In this document: piece after piece, positions 17,206 through 25,164 of the stretch
Numbering within the stretch: the stretch's first letter is position 1
Layout of the letters: each line of letters starts with the position of its first letter
DNA from: an uncultured Shimia sp.
GTDB taxonomy: Bacteria; Pseudomonadota; Alphaproteobacteria; Rhodobacterales; Rhodobacteraceae
Length of the DNA: 64,000 bases
Assembly: GCA_937897325.1 (NCBI GenBank)
Contig: CALCOY010000064.1
Location: forward strand, 1 to 64,000
Reading direction: 5' to 3'
The notes under the pieces: generated by a model
Database searches by the model: none
Seen by the model: the letters and a program-made list of their open reading frames with translations, nothing else
Told to the model about the DNA's origin: nothing
Program-made: the position numbers and the translations under genes

Positions 17206-17230
17206 GTGGTCACCCCGTCATGCGTTGTCT

Positions 17231-17746
17231 TCAGCCGTACGCTGCTGCGGGACGGCTACCATAATTGTTGCCGCGCAACAGGAAAAAGGCCGACAAACCC
17301 AGTGCCATCACTTGCAGGTCGGCGATGGTCAACGCGCCCCAGTAGAAAAACGCGATGACGCCCAGGACCGCGGCAACACCTGCAAACCCGCCACCGCGTG
17401 TCAGCACGTCACCGATCAAGCGCAGCTCGCCAAGCGCGGGTCGCCACGTCTCAAAAATGCCGCCGAGGATCAGGGCAACAGCGCCCAGAACTTCTGCGAA
17501 GGCAGCCAGGATGTAGAGCACCGCGGGAACACCATAATCACCCGGTGCAACCAGTGCGCCAGGGAATTTCTGCAGACCGTAGTACATCAGCAAACCGGCC
17601 AGCGGAATGCGGATGGCCCAGTGTGCGAAACGGTCGGACCAGGAGAATCCGGGCACATACCCGGTCGATGTCGCCCGGTTGAACATCGCACGGGCCGTGT
17701 CGCGCAAGCGCGCGGTATTCTGCGAGTAATCGATATCCGTCGGCAT
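17231..17746 (-). CDS. DoxX-family membrane protein
   Basis: Membrane protein of 171 residues with four predicted helices. The DoxX pattern is visible: RIPLAGLLMYYGLQKFPGALVAPGDYGVP, then AAFAEVLGAVALILGG, a polar loop, and two further helices. The start at 17746 has AAAGGA about six bases upstream; the longer open frame lacks this. It is divergent from the pseudoazurin gene and upstream of rhomboid. DoxX proteins are linked to quinol oxidation and redox stress; the specific role here is unknown. A related tandem DoxX-like protein lies at 19010. Confidence 0.82.
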   Translation of the reverse strand: MPTDIDYSQNTARLRDTARAMFNRATSTGYVPGFSWSDRFAHWAIRIPLAGLLMYYGLQKFPGALVAPGDYGVPAVLYILAAFAEVLGAVALILGGIFETWRPALGELRLIGDVLTRGGGFAGVAAVLGVIAFFYWGALTIADLQVMALGLSAFFLLRGNNYGSRPAAAYG

Positions 17747-18079
17747 TGAGTATCCTTTCGTATCGTCTTTCATCTCCGGCGCGCTGACATGTGCGAGCAT
17801 GACGTCGCGCCGTGGAGGTTGGCTAGTTAGCGAGGTGTTCGAGAAAGCAAGGTCGGAAGCGCGACCAAACGACGCGAATGGTGCCGCACCTCACGCTGTC
17901 GTGAACGTTTGTGAGGACCGGCCTGAACGTGGGCTCAGGCCATAGTCTCACGCGCGCGACATGAACTTGCGTCCCGCCAGCGGATGGCTGCGTCAGACCG
18001 TCGCCATCGCACAAACAACGGCAGAATTCGCGCCATCGCGCCATAGGTGCTGGCCCACACGAAAGGAAAGGAAAGTCAC
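17747..18079. promoter_or_regulatory. divergent intergenic region between DoxX and pseudoazurin genes
   Basis: These 333 bases must hold the promoters for both the leftward DoxX-rhomboid pair and the rightward pseudoazurin operon. I looked for an FNR/NnrR box of the TTGAT-N4-ATCAA type, as expected for denitrification-linked pseudoazurin, and did not see one. No coding sequence is supported. Confidence 0.45.
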
Positions 18080-18556
18080 ATGAAACGCTTTGCAACAGCT
18101 GCACTTCTGCTGACGGCGTCGATCTCTCCGGCCTTTGCAGAGACCATCGAGGTCGAGATGCTCAACAAGAACGATGCGGGTGACCGTATGGTCTTCAGCC
18201 AGGAGCTGATCCGCGCAGAAGTCGGTGACGTGATCCGCTTTGTGCCCACCGACAAGGCGCACAATGCGCAATCCGTCAAAAATGCTTTACCCGCCGGGCA
18301 GGAGCCGTTCCGCGGCAAGATGAACCAAGCCGTGGAGTACGTCGTCACGGAAACGGGACTGACGGCGGTCATCTGCGCCCCGCACCAATCCATGGGAATG
18401 GTGGCGCTTGTGGTGGTCGGTGACGACCTCAGCAATGCGGAGCAAATCCTGGACGCGCGTATCCCGGGCAAGGGTGGCAAGAAGATCGCGGACCTTGTCG
18501 AAGAGGCACGGTCCACCATCGCAGCTGAAACCGTAGAACCGACCGGCAACAGCTGA
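18080..18556 (+). CDS. pseudoazurin (type 1 copper protein)
   Basis: Periplasmic electron carrier of 158 residues. The signal peptide is residues 1-20 (MKRFATAALLLTASISPAFA). The type 1 copper ligands are all present: His61 in DKAHNAQ, and Cys99, His102 and Met107 in ICAPHQSMGM, with the same spacing as classical pseudoazurin. It normally donates electrons to nitrite reductase or other periplasmic oxidases. The start has AGGAAAG directly upstream. A tail of about 20 residues after the usual end is rich in Glu and Thr. It leads a rightward operon of small membrane proteins; no nir genes are in the window. Confidence 0.92.
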   Translation: MKRFATAALLLTASISPAFAETIEVEMLNKNDAGDRMVFSQELIRAEVGDVIRFVPTDKAHNAQSVKNALPAGQEPFRGKMNQAVEYVVTETGLTAVICAPHQSMGMVALVVVGDDLSNAEQILDARIPGKGGKKIADLVEEARSTIAAETVEPTGNS

Positions 18557-18646
18557 TCAACGGTGCGCCAAGGGCAGCGGGTCCATGATCCGCTGTCCTA
18601 AGCGCCCCGACCGATCCAAAACCCAGTTGAAAACGAAAGCAACACC

Positions 18647-18796
18647 ATGCTTGAGACACTCATACTTGTTGCACTTGGCCTGACCGCCGTGGTGGTCGCC
18701 GTCACTCTGCGCGCCGACCGCGCGCGGCGCAGTTCCCAGCGCGTCGCCATTCCGGTGACGTCCGAGCGGCGCGACAAGCGCCGTACGCCGCGGTGA
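18647..18796 (+). CDS. 49-residue single-pass membrane protein
   Basis: Tiny protein with one N-terminal helix (LETLILVALGLTAVVVAVTL) followed by a strongly basic cytoplasmic tail (RADRARRSSQRV; ERRDKRRTPR). It is encoded 90 bases after pseudoazurin and overlaps the next small gene by GTGA. The clean membrane-helix plus positive-inside tail and the coupled overlap argue that it is real. Not a recognised family; it may be a membrane subunit or stabiliser linked to the operon's redox function. Confidence 0.6.
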   Translation: MLETLILVALGLTAVVVAVTLRADRARRSSQRVAIPVTSERRDKRRTPR

Positions 18797-18921
18797 CCAA
18801 ACCCAAACCGCCGTCCACGTTCCGCCGCAAGGCCGTCCGTGCCGTGGCCATCGCATTCATTGCGCCCGTCATCGCGGGAAGTGTCGCAGGCATTGCCCTT
18901 GCGGCGGTGCTGAACCTCTAG
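18793..18921 (+). CDS. 42-residue single-pass membrane protein
   Basis: Starts with GTG overlapping the stop of the previous mini gene (GTGA), so it is probably translationally coupled. The product has a basic N-terminus (TKPKPPSTFRRKAVR) and one helix (AVAIAFIAPVIAGSVAGIALAAVL). Together with its neighbour it forms a pair of mini membrane proteins with opposite placement of the basic segment. Too short for any family assignment. Confidence 0.55.
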   Translation: MTKPKPPSTFRRKAVRAVAIAFIAPVIAGSVAGIALAAVLNL

Positions 18922-19009
18922 GTTCGTCGCACCGCTCAACCAGCCTATCTGATGCAACCTGGCGTGCGCGCGATTGCGACCGGTCCGCCTGTGAAAGAAC
19001 GGTACCCAC

Positions 19010-20059
19010 ATGACCCATTCCAGCTTCAAACCGCGCTTCCGCCTGTGGCTCTTGGCTTTGCTGTCTCTGGCCGTCGGCATGCTGGTGACCACCGACGCGG
19101 CGGCCCATGTGCGCTGGTTTGTCGATGCCTACGCCACGGTTGAAACCTTTGAACCCTACAGCCTGACGGATACTGCGGTGCTTGTCTGGATCGCCGTCGC
19201 GCTTCTGCTGGTCGGAGCCTCGGTCGCGCTCGACATGCGCCTGCCGAATGTGCGCATCGTCGACACCAAGACGCGGCACGATTTTATCGAACTTCTGCGC
19301 GTGTTCACCGGCATGTCCATGCTGTTGACCGCGTATGAGGGTGCGGTTGTGGCTCCTCATCTGATTGCATTCGGTCCGTTCGGCACCCTGCTGCTCTTTG
19401 CGCAGGCGGGCATCGGGATCTTGCTCATCGCGAACCGTTTCGTGCGCCACGCGGCGATCCTGATGGTCCTGTTGCATCTGGGTCTTGCGATCAAGTTCGG
19501 GCTACTGGCGGCCTTCGAATATTTGATCATGGTGGCCATTGCGGTCTTTTTGCTGATCAACAACCTACCGACGGTCGCGCTGCGGGAGCGGTTCAAACCC
19601 TATTCCGTCGACCTGCTGCGGATCCTGACCGGGATCTCGCTCATCACGCTCGGCTTTTCTGAAAAGCTGTTGGGCGCGATGATGGCCGAAAGCTTTCTTG
19701 CGCAATACCAGTGGAACTTCATGAACGAGCTGGGGTTTGAATTCTTCACCGACCGCCTCTTTGCGCTGTCGGCCGGTGTGATCGAGGTCGTATTTGGCGT
19801 GATCCTTGTCCTTGGCACCACAACCCGGCTCAATGTTCTGGCGTTCTCCGTCGTTCTGTTTGCGTCCAACGTGCTGTTCCTGATCCAGGGCGAGAACGAA
19901 GCGGCGATGGTCGAGTTCATCGGCCACATGCCCGTGATCGGCGTTGCCCTTATCCTGCTACTGCTCGGGGCGGGTCAGCGGCTGAAGGTCACGAACGTCC
20001 TGCCGCAACGCCGCATCAACACCGCCACCACAACCGTGCGGGTACCTGCCGATGTCTGA
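19010..20059 (+). CDS. polytopic membrane protein with two DoxX-like repeats
   Basis: Membrane protein of 349 residues with about nine helices. An N-terminal signal-like helix is followed by two similar four-helix units. The first begins ELLRVFTGMSMLLTAYEG and ends RFVRHAAILMVLLHLGLA. The second begins DLLRILTGISLITLGFSEKLL and ends TTRLNVLAFSVVLFASNVLF. Both resemble the DoxX pattern (LxR--G at the start, a TR/R-A segment in helix 3-4), so this looks like an internal duplication of a DoxX unit. It lies between the mini membrane proteins and the His-rich protein, overlapping the latter by eight bases. Exact reaction unknown. Confidence 0.7.
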   Translation: MTHSSFKPRFRLWLLALLSLAVGMLVTTDAAAHVRWFVDAYATVETFEPYSLTDTAVLVWIAVALLLVGASVALDMRLPNVRIVDTKTRHDFIELLRVFTGMSMLLTAYEGAVVAPHLIAFGPFGTLLLFAQAGIGILLIANRFVRHAAILMVLLHLGLAIKFGLLAAFEYLIMVAIAVFLLINNLPTVALRERFKPYSVDLLRILTGISLITLGFSEKLLGAMMAESFLAQYQWNFMNELGFEFFTDRLFALSAGVIEVVFGVILVLGTTTRLNVLAFSVVLFASNVLFLIQGENEAAMVEFIGHMPVIGVALILLLLGAGQRLKVTNVLPQRRINTATTTVRVPADV

Positions 20060-20552
20060 TATTTCACTCCGATTGCCCTACCTGATCTACCTCAGCATCG
20101 GGTCGCTGTTGCTGGGCGTTTTGGTGGCACCCGCCTTTCGCGACATGCCGCCTGAAGAGGCACCTGTGGCGCAGGGTGCGGCGGCGCATGACGCGATGCA
20201 CGGGTCGATCGAGGTATCTCCCGTCGGGGCACCGGAGGTCGCGATGGATATCACCAAGGACCCCACGGGCGGGTGGAACATCACCCTGCGGACCGGGAAT
20301 TTCGCCTTCACGCCCGCGGCGGTGAACCAAGCACACACGCCCAACACCGGCCACGCGCATCTCTATGTCGATGGGGTCAAGATGGCGCGCCTTTATGGGC
20401 CCCATTTCCACATGCCGGACCTCGCACCGGGCCAGCACGAGGTCACCGTCGCGCTCAGCAGCAATGACCATGCACTCTACATGGTCGACGGCGTCCGCAT
20501 CGAAGCCCGGGCCATCGTGATGCAGGGCGACGTGCCTGTGTCCGGCAGTTGA
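20052..20552 (+). CDS. membrane-anchored His-rich periplasmic protein
   Basis: Protein of 166 residues with one N-terminal helix (LIYLSIGSLLLGVLVAPAF) and an extracytoplasmic domain rich in His: AHDAMHGS, NQAHTPNTGHAHLYVDG, YGPHFHMP, GQHEVTV and NDHALYMVDG. The beta-strand-like repeats around VDGVKMARLYG and VDGVRIEARAIV suggest a cupredoxin- or Ig-like fold. The histidines and methionines, and its location in a pseudoazurin operon, suggest copper binding, which is inference. It overlaps the preceding gene by eight bases. Confidence 0.6.
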   Translation: MSDISLRLPYLIYLSIGSLLLGVLVAPAFRDMPPEEAPVAQGAAAHDAMHGSIEVSPVGAPEVAMDITKDPTGGWNITLRTGNFAFTPAAVNQAHTPNTGHAHLYVDGVKMARLYGPHFHMPDLAPGQHEVTVALSSNDHALYMVDGVRIEARAIVMQGDVPVSGS

Positions 20553-20582
20553 ACGGATGCCTCGAAAATCCTGGAGAATACC

Positions 20583-21224
20583 TTGGACAAGCTCATCTTG
20601 ATCATCGGTGCCACGTCGGGCATTGGAAAACTTTGCATGGAAACGGCGCTGAACCGCGGTCTTACCGTGCGTGCGTTTGCACGATCTGCCGACACACTTG
20701 CAGAGCACCCCGAGCTGGAGCTCATGGCGGGGGACGCGCTGAACGCGGACGACATTGCCAAGGCGCTTGACGGTGTGCGGGCCGTTGTAGTCGCCTTGGG
20801 CATTCGCGAACGCGTGGCCATGCTGTGGGATGAGAAAACGCTCTTTTCGCGCAGCACCGAAATTCTGCTGGCCGAGATGCAAAAAACGGATGTGTCACGA
20901 CTGCTCGTCGTTACGGGTTTCGGCGCGGGTCGCAGCCGGTCGGCCATGAGTTTGCTGGAACGGCTGGGTCACAATGCGGTTCTCGGACGAGTTTACGCCG
21001 ACAAGAAGCGGCAAGAAGCTATGATCATGGCGAGCCCCCTCGACTGGACCATTGTCCGCCCTGTGATCCTCACCAACCGCCCCGCCTCAGGCAAGCTGAA
21101 GGTGCTCGAAGACCCATCGTCGTGGCGCAACGGGCTTGTCGCGCGGGCCGATGTTGCCGCCTATCTTGTCGACGCAGCGGAGCAGAACCTGCATGTGCAA
21201 AAGGATGTTGTGCTGACCCGTTGA
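20583..21224 (+). CDS. NAD(P)H-binding protein (NmrA/SDR-a-like)
   Basis: Protein of 213 residues with an N-terminal Rossmann fold (LILIIGATSGIGKLCMETAL). It continues with the pattern of NAD(P)H-binding atypical SDRs (VRAFARSADTL; DALNADDIAKALDGVRAVVVALG; VSRLLVVTGFGAG; LDWTIVRPVIL). The start codon is TTG at 20583 with GGAG seven bases upstream. It is the last gene of the pseudoazurin operon, 30 bases after the His-rich gene. The substrate is unknown; it may be a quinone or nicotinamide-dependent reductase. Confidence 0.8.
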   Translation: MDKLILIIGATSGIGKLCMETALNRGLTVRAFARSADTLAEHPELELMAGDALNADDIAKALDGVRAVVVALGIRERVAMLWDEKTLFSRSTEILLAEMQKTDVSRLLVVTGFGAGRSRSAMSLLERLGHNAVLGRVYADKKRQEAMIMASPLDWTIVRPVILTNRPASGKLKVLEDPSSWRNGLVARADVAAYLVDAAEQNLHVQKDVVLTR

Positions 21225-21553
21225 TCTATCGGTTCAATCGGCATTTCCTGGCCTTGGGCAACAGCAAATGCTGTGCGGCATAAAAATGTCGACGCAGGGA
21301 CGGCATCGCCTTCGCGCCACGACCAGGTTTGTGTGCGTCAGGTCATTCGGTATGCCGGTAACCTGTAAGCTGCAGCGTAAGACCGGCGTGTTGAATAGCT
21401 AATAGTCTATAGAATTTGAAAGCGTGTTTGGCTTTCTAGAAACGCCGCCACTTGCTCGAGGCAGTCAGACGACGTGCGCACGACCGGGAAAGACCAATCC
21501 GGATCGCGAATGCAGACGCAACAGAGAGACATGCGTTTTCGTGCGCTACGTGT
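21225..21553. other. gene-poor interval before the IS256 element
   Basis: No supported gene. If the IS256 element is removed and its target duplication collapsed, a leftward frame of about 55 codons can be read across the junction (ending around 21407, with CCVCIRDPDWSFPVVR). It has no convincing ribosome binding site, so I do not call it a gene, but it could be a small interrupted gene. Confidence 0.35.
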
Positions 21554-21562
21554 TGCCATGTA
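21554..21562. repeat. 9-bp target site duplication, left copy
   Basis: TGCCATGTA occurs here and as a direct copy at 22917-22925, exactly bracketing the IS256-type element. Nine bases is within the 8-9 bp duplication size known for IS256-family insertions. Confidence 0.85.
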
Positions 21563-21590
21563 GGTCACGTCCGTCAAGGTGGTGTAATTT
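21563..21590 (+). repeat. IS256 terminal inverted repeat, left
   Basis: The inner 14 bases AGGTGGTGTAATTT and an outer GTCCG match the right end in inverted orientation; over 28 positions 21 are identical. The first six terminal bases differ. Confidence 0.8.
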
Positions 21591-21612
21591 GTTGGGTGGC
21601 CTGAGGTCATGA

Positions 21613-22795
21613 TCAGGCGGCCTTTATGCTGAGAATTGGGTCTGTCTCCTCGTGGTCGATCTGGGCGAAGGCGTCGACCATCATGTAGCGGCTTGCGGTT
21701 TGCCATTCGTCATTCTGCTCGAAGAGCACGGCGCCGATGAGCCGGATGATGGACGCCTCGTTGGGGAAGATCCCGACGACATCCGCGCGGCGTTTCACTT
21801 CCTTGTTCAAGCGCTCGATTGGGTTGGTGCTGTGAAGCTTGGTGCGATGCTGGCGGGGGAATGCCATGTATGCGAGAACATCGTGTTCGCTGCTGTCCAT
21901 GAGGTCTGCCAGCTTGGGCCACCTGGGTCGGAGTTGGTCTGCGACTTTGCGCCAGGTCTCGCCTGCCGATGCACGGTCGGGCTGGTCGAAAGCCTGACGG
22001 ATCGCAGCTGCCACGACGGTGTGCTGGCCGCGTGACACATGCGCCAGAGCGTTGCGCATCCAATGGACGCGGCAGCGCTGCCAAGTCGCTTCAAACACGC
22101 GCTCAATTGCGGCTCTGAGGCCGCTGTGTGCGTCGCTGATCACCAGCTTTGTACCCTCCAGCCCACGGGAAATCCATCCAGAATGTCTCCGCCTCAGAGG
22201 GCCCCAGACCCAACCCTATGATCTCCCTGCGCCCATCGGTGTTGGCTGCGACAGCAATTATGGCCGCGACGCTGACGATGCGCCCGCCCTGGCGTACTTT
22301 CAGGTAGGTGGCGTCGAGCCAGACGTATGGCCATTCACCAGTCAGAGGGCGGGTGAGAAACTCATTCTCCCGCTCGTCGATGTCCTTGCAGAGCTTCGAC
22401 ACCGTGCTCTTGGAGATACCCGACAGCCCCATGGCTTGCGCCAGTTCATCGACACGCCGGGTCGAGACGCCGCCGATCCACGCTTCCTGGATCACGGCCA
22501 CAAGGGCTTTCTCCGAGGTTTTGCGCGGCTCCAGGAAGCCTGGGAAGTAGCTGCCCTGGCGCAGCTTCGGCACCTTGAGGTTTAAAGTGCCCAAACGGGT
22601 ATCGAGAGCGCGCTCTCGATACCCGTTCCTCCAGGTCGTGCGCTGATCAGCCCGCTCGTGTTTGCTTGCACCGATCAAGCCTTCAACGTCAGCTTCCATG
22701 ATCAGCTGAAGCACGGCCTCGGCGACAGCTCTGAGAAAGTCGCCGCCGTCCTGCTTGGCCAGAAGTTCGGATAGGTCCATGGTTGGTTTGGTCAT
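21613..22795 (-). pseudogene. IS256-family transposase (mutator type), frameshifted
   Basis: Two overlapping frames together encode a near-complete Mutator/IS256 transposase. The N-terminal part starts at 22795 (GGAGA upstream) and contains the first catalytic Asp in YVWLDATYLKV. The C-terminal part contains the second Asp in VISDAHSG and the catalytic Glu in STNPIERLNKEVK. Between FWMDF and RGLEGTKLVISD, near 22160-22170, about 17 bases are missing compared with the usual spacing, which shifts the frame. All DDE residues survive but on separate frames, so no full-length transposase is made. Confidence 0.88.
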
Positions 22796-22888
22796 CGGGG
22801 TCTCCGTATGGGTCGTGGTTGAAGCGTCGAAACTCCACCCAACCATACACCTCGGTGGCCACCCGGGATTACACCGTCGAAGGCGCAG

Positions 22889-22916
22889 AAATTACACCAC
22901 CTGCGCGGACACTAAC
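22889..22916 (-). repeat. IS256 terminal inverted repeat, right
   Basis: Inverted partner of 21563-21590. The core AAATTACACCACCT on the + strand is the exact complement of the left end's inner 14 bases. Confidence 0.8.
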
Positions 22917-22925
22917 TGCCATGTA
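22917..22925. repeat. 9-bp target site duplication, right copy
   Basis: TGCCATGTA, a direct copy of 21554-21562, immediately outside the right inverted repeat. Confidence 0.85.
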
Positions 22926-23022
22926 CGTACAACGCAGCATCGGAAAGTCGGGTTAGACCAAGTCGACGTAATACTATATCTCCGCGCGGGCAGGCCGTAC
23001 TGCGGTTCATCTAGCAGAAACA

Positions 23023-25164
23023 GTGAATAATCCAATTATGGACCTTTCTTCTTTGCCGCTTACCCGCGATCTGGTCCTTGTCGGCGGCGGTCACACTCAT
23101 GCGCTTTTGCTCAGGGCTTGGGCGATGAACCGGTTACCCGGTGCGCGACTGACCGTCATCAATCCCGAGCCCACTGCCGCGTATTCCGGCATGTTACCGG
23201 GCCATGTGGCAGGCCATTACGCGCGTGCGGACCTCGATATTGATCTGGTGCGTCTTGCCCAGTTTGCCGGTGCGCGGCTCATCTTGGGGCGGGCTGAGGC
23301 GATCGACCGAAACCAAAAGCGGATCACCGTGTCAGGCGCGCCTGATGTTGCGTTCGACATTCTGTCACTCGATGTCGGCGTCACCAGCGTCATGTCCGAT
23401 CTGCCAGGATTTGAGGCGCATGGCCATCCAGCCAAACCGCTGGGACCTTTTGCGCAGGCGTGGCAGAGCTACCTGGATGGCACGCCAGGGCTGGGTGTGG
23501 CCGTGCTTGGCGGCGGAATTGCAGGCGTTGAACTCGCCCTTGCCATGCGCCATCGGTTGCGGTCGCTGAGCCGTGACGTGCCCGTGACCATCATCGAGAA
23601 AAACCTTGCGCTGTCGACGCTTGGCGCATCGGCGCGGCGCTCCTTGTTGAGGGCTATGAAGAATGAAGGTGTAATTCTGCGCGAAGGCACAACCGTTACC
23701 CGGGTGAGCGACAGCGGAGTGCACTTGGATTGCGGCGACACCATCGCTTCCGATTTCGTTGTTGGGGCGGCTGGTGCCGCGCCACATCCGTGGCTGAAAG
23801 ACACGGACCTTACCGACCAGGATGGCTTTGTCCCCGTGAACGCGCGCCTGCAAACCATGGATCCATCCATTTTTGCGGTGGGCGACTGCGCTCATCTCAG
23901 CGAAACCCCCCGGCCCAAAGCCGGCGTGTATGCCGTGCGACAGGCGCCCGTTCTCCTCCACAACCTGCGCGCGGCCCTTTCCGGCAGCGGCGGCTTGAAG
24001 CGGTATCGCGCCCAGAAAGACTATCTCAAGCTTGTCTCTCTCGGCAGGCGCTCTGCACGAGCCGAGCGGTTCGGGATCTTCGTTGCGGGTCCTCTTCTGT
24101 GGCAGTTGAAAGATCGCATCGATCGAAAGTTCATGGACAAGCTGAACAGGCTGCCCTTGCCTGCGCATCCTGTCCGGCCCTGGCCGCGGGCTGCTGGCGA
24201 TCGTGAAGCGGCGGGCGCGTCCGAGCGATGTGGTGGCTGTGGCGCAAAACTGGGTTCCGAGGCCTTGCGCGATGGTTTGGCGAGTGACGCGCTCGGCGAT
24301 GATGCCGCGATACTCAATTTTGGCGGCCAGACGCAGGTGATGAGTACGGATCACCTGCGGGGCTTCATGACCGACCCCGTCACGATGACCCGCATTGCGG
24401 CGGTGCACGCCTTGGGCGACATCTGGGCGATGGGCGGACAGCCCCAAGCCGCAACCGCGACGATCATCTTGCCGCATCAAAGCGACGCGCTGGCCGCACG
24501 GCACTTACGCGAAATCATGCAGGTCGCCCGGGATGTCATGACACGCGCAGGGGCCGAGGTCGTGGGAGGGCACAGCACATTGGGCGCCGAGTTGACGATT
24601 GGCTTTACCGTCACTGGCATGTGTGACCGCGCGCCGATCACGCTGGCGGGTGCCCAACCGGGTGACCGGCTGATCTTGACCAAGCCCATTGGCACGGGCG
24701 TGATCATGGCCGCGCATATGCGGTGGCGTGCGCAAGCGGCGCATGTCATCGGAGCCGTTCGTGAAATGGTGCGCCCCCAGCACGAAGCGGCGCAAATCCT
24801 TGAAAACGCGCATGCAATGACGGACGTCACCGGATTTGGTCTTGCAGGTCACCTGCGCGCAATCTGCGAGGCGTCCGATGTCGGTGCCCGACTGAACCTA
24901 GGGCAAGTGCCCATTTTGTCGGGGGCGGAGACGCATGCAAATGCGGGTGTCCGCTCCAGTCTATTCCGAGAGAACTCCGCAGGCTTTGGTGAACCCGCTA
25001 CACCGCGTGCGGGTCTCATGTTTGACCCGCAGACAAGCGGCGGTTTGCTGGCCTGTGTCTCTGGGGGTGCCGAGGCGATCTGCGACCGGCTACAAGCCGC
25101 CGGGTTCACCGCCGCCATCATCGGCGAGATCACCGACCGGAGTGGTCAAATCGAAATGCTTTGA
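23023..25164 (+). CDS. selD: NADH-dehydrogenase-like/selenide water dikinase fusion (SelD)
   Basis: Fusion protein of 713 residues. Residues about 10-385 form a pyridine nucleotide-disulphide oxidoreductase of the NDH-2 type (LVLVGGGHTHALLL; VAVLGGGIAGVELALAM; IFAVGDCAHL). Residues about 400-713 are selenide, water dikinase, which makes selenophosphate from selenide and ATP. The SelD active site is CGGCGAKLG with Cys406 and Lys409 equivalent to the essential Cys17 and Lys20 of E. coli SelD; the second cysteine of that motif is Ala here. HALGDIWAMGG and DPQTSGGLL are further SelD motifs. GTG at 23023 is used; ATG at 23038 is possible. It converges on mnmH, its probable consumer. Confidence 0.92.
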   Translation: MNNPIMDLSSLPLTRDLVLVGGGHTHALLLRAWAMNRLPGARLTVINPEPTAAYSGMLPGHVAGHYARADLDIDLVRLAQFAGARLILGRAEAIDRNQKRITVSGAPDVAFDILSLDVGVTSVMSDLPGFEAHGHPAKPLGPFAQAWQSYLDGTPGLGVAVLGGGIAGVELALAMRHRLRSLSRDVPVTIIEKNLALSTLGASARRSLLRAMKNEGVILREGTTVTRVSDSGVHLDCGDTIASDFVVGAAGAAPHPWLKDTDLTDQDGFVPVNARLQTMDPSIFAVGDCAHLSETPRPKAGVYAVRQAPVLLHNLRAALSGSGGLKRYRAQKDYLKLVSLGRRSARAERFGIFVAGPLLWQLKDRIDRKFMDKLNRLPLPAHPVRPWPRAAGDREAAGASERCGGCGAKLGSEALRDGLASDALGDDAAILNFGGQTQVMSTDHLRGFMTDPVTMTRIAAVHALGDIWAMGGQPQAATATIILPHQSDALAARHLREIMQVARDVMTRAGAEVVGGHSTLGAELTIGFTVTGMCDRAPITLAGAQPGDRLILTKPIGTGVIMAAHMRWRAQAAHVIGAVREMVRPQHEAAQILENAHAMTDVTGFGLAGHLRAICEASDVGARLNLGQVPILSGAETHANAGVRSSLFRENSAGFGEPATPRAGLMFDPQTSGGLLACVSGGAEAICDRLQAAGFTAAIIGEITDRSGQIEML

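Larger units (their letters stand above)
21563..22916. mobile_element. IS256-family insertion sequence, 1354 bp
   Basis: An element bounded by imperfect inverted repeats (21563-21590 and 22889-22916) and a 9-bp direct target duplication. It carries a single leftward transposase reading frame that is broken by a small deletion. The size, repeat structure and transposase type all fit IS256. The flanking duplication is still perfect, so the insertion is not very old, although the transposase is no longer intact. Confidence 0.88.

Noticed and set aside
16604-17749. 381-codon open frame on the + strand
   Set aside because: It is antisense across the rhomboid and DoxX genes, has no family resemblance and is rich in Arg, Pro and Ser, as expected of a shadow frame in GC-rich DNA.
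17747-18079. FNR/NnrR-type box expected for a denitrification pseudoazurin
   Set aside because: Searched by eye for TTGAT-N4-ATCAA and close variants and found none.
20064-20882. 272-codon leftward frame
   Set aside because: Antisense to the His-rich and NAD(P)-binding genes, which have clear domains and ribosome binding sites; His/Arg-rich shadow.
23365-24504. 379-codon leftward frame
   Set aside because: Lies entirely inside the SelD fusion gene on the other strand and resembles no protein family.
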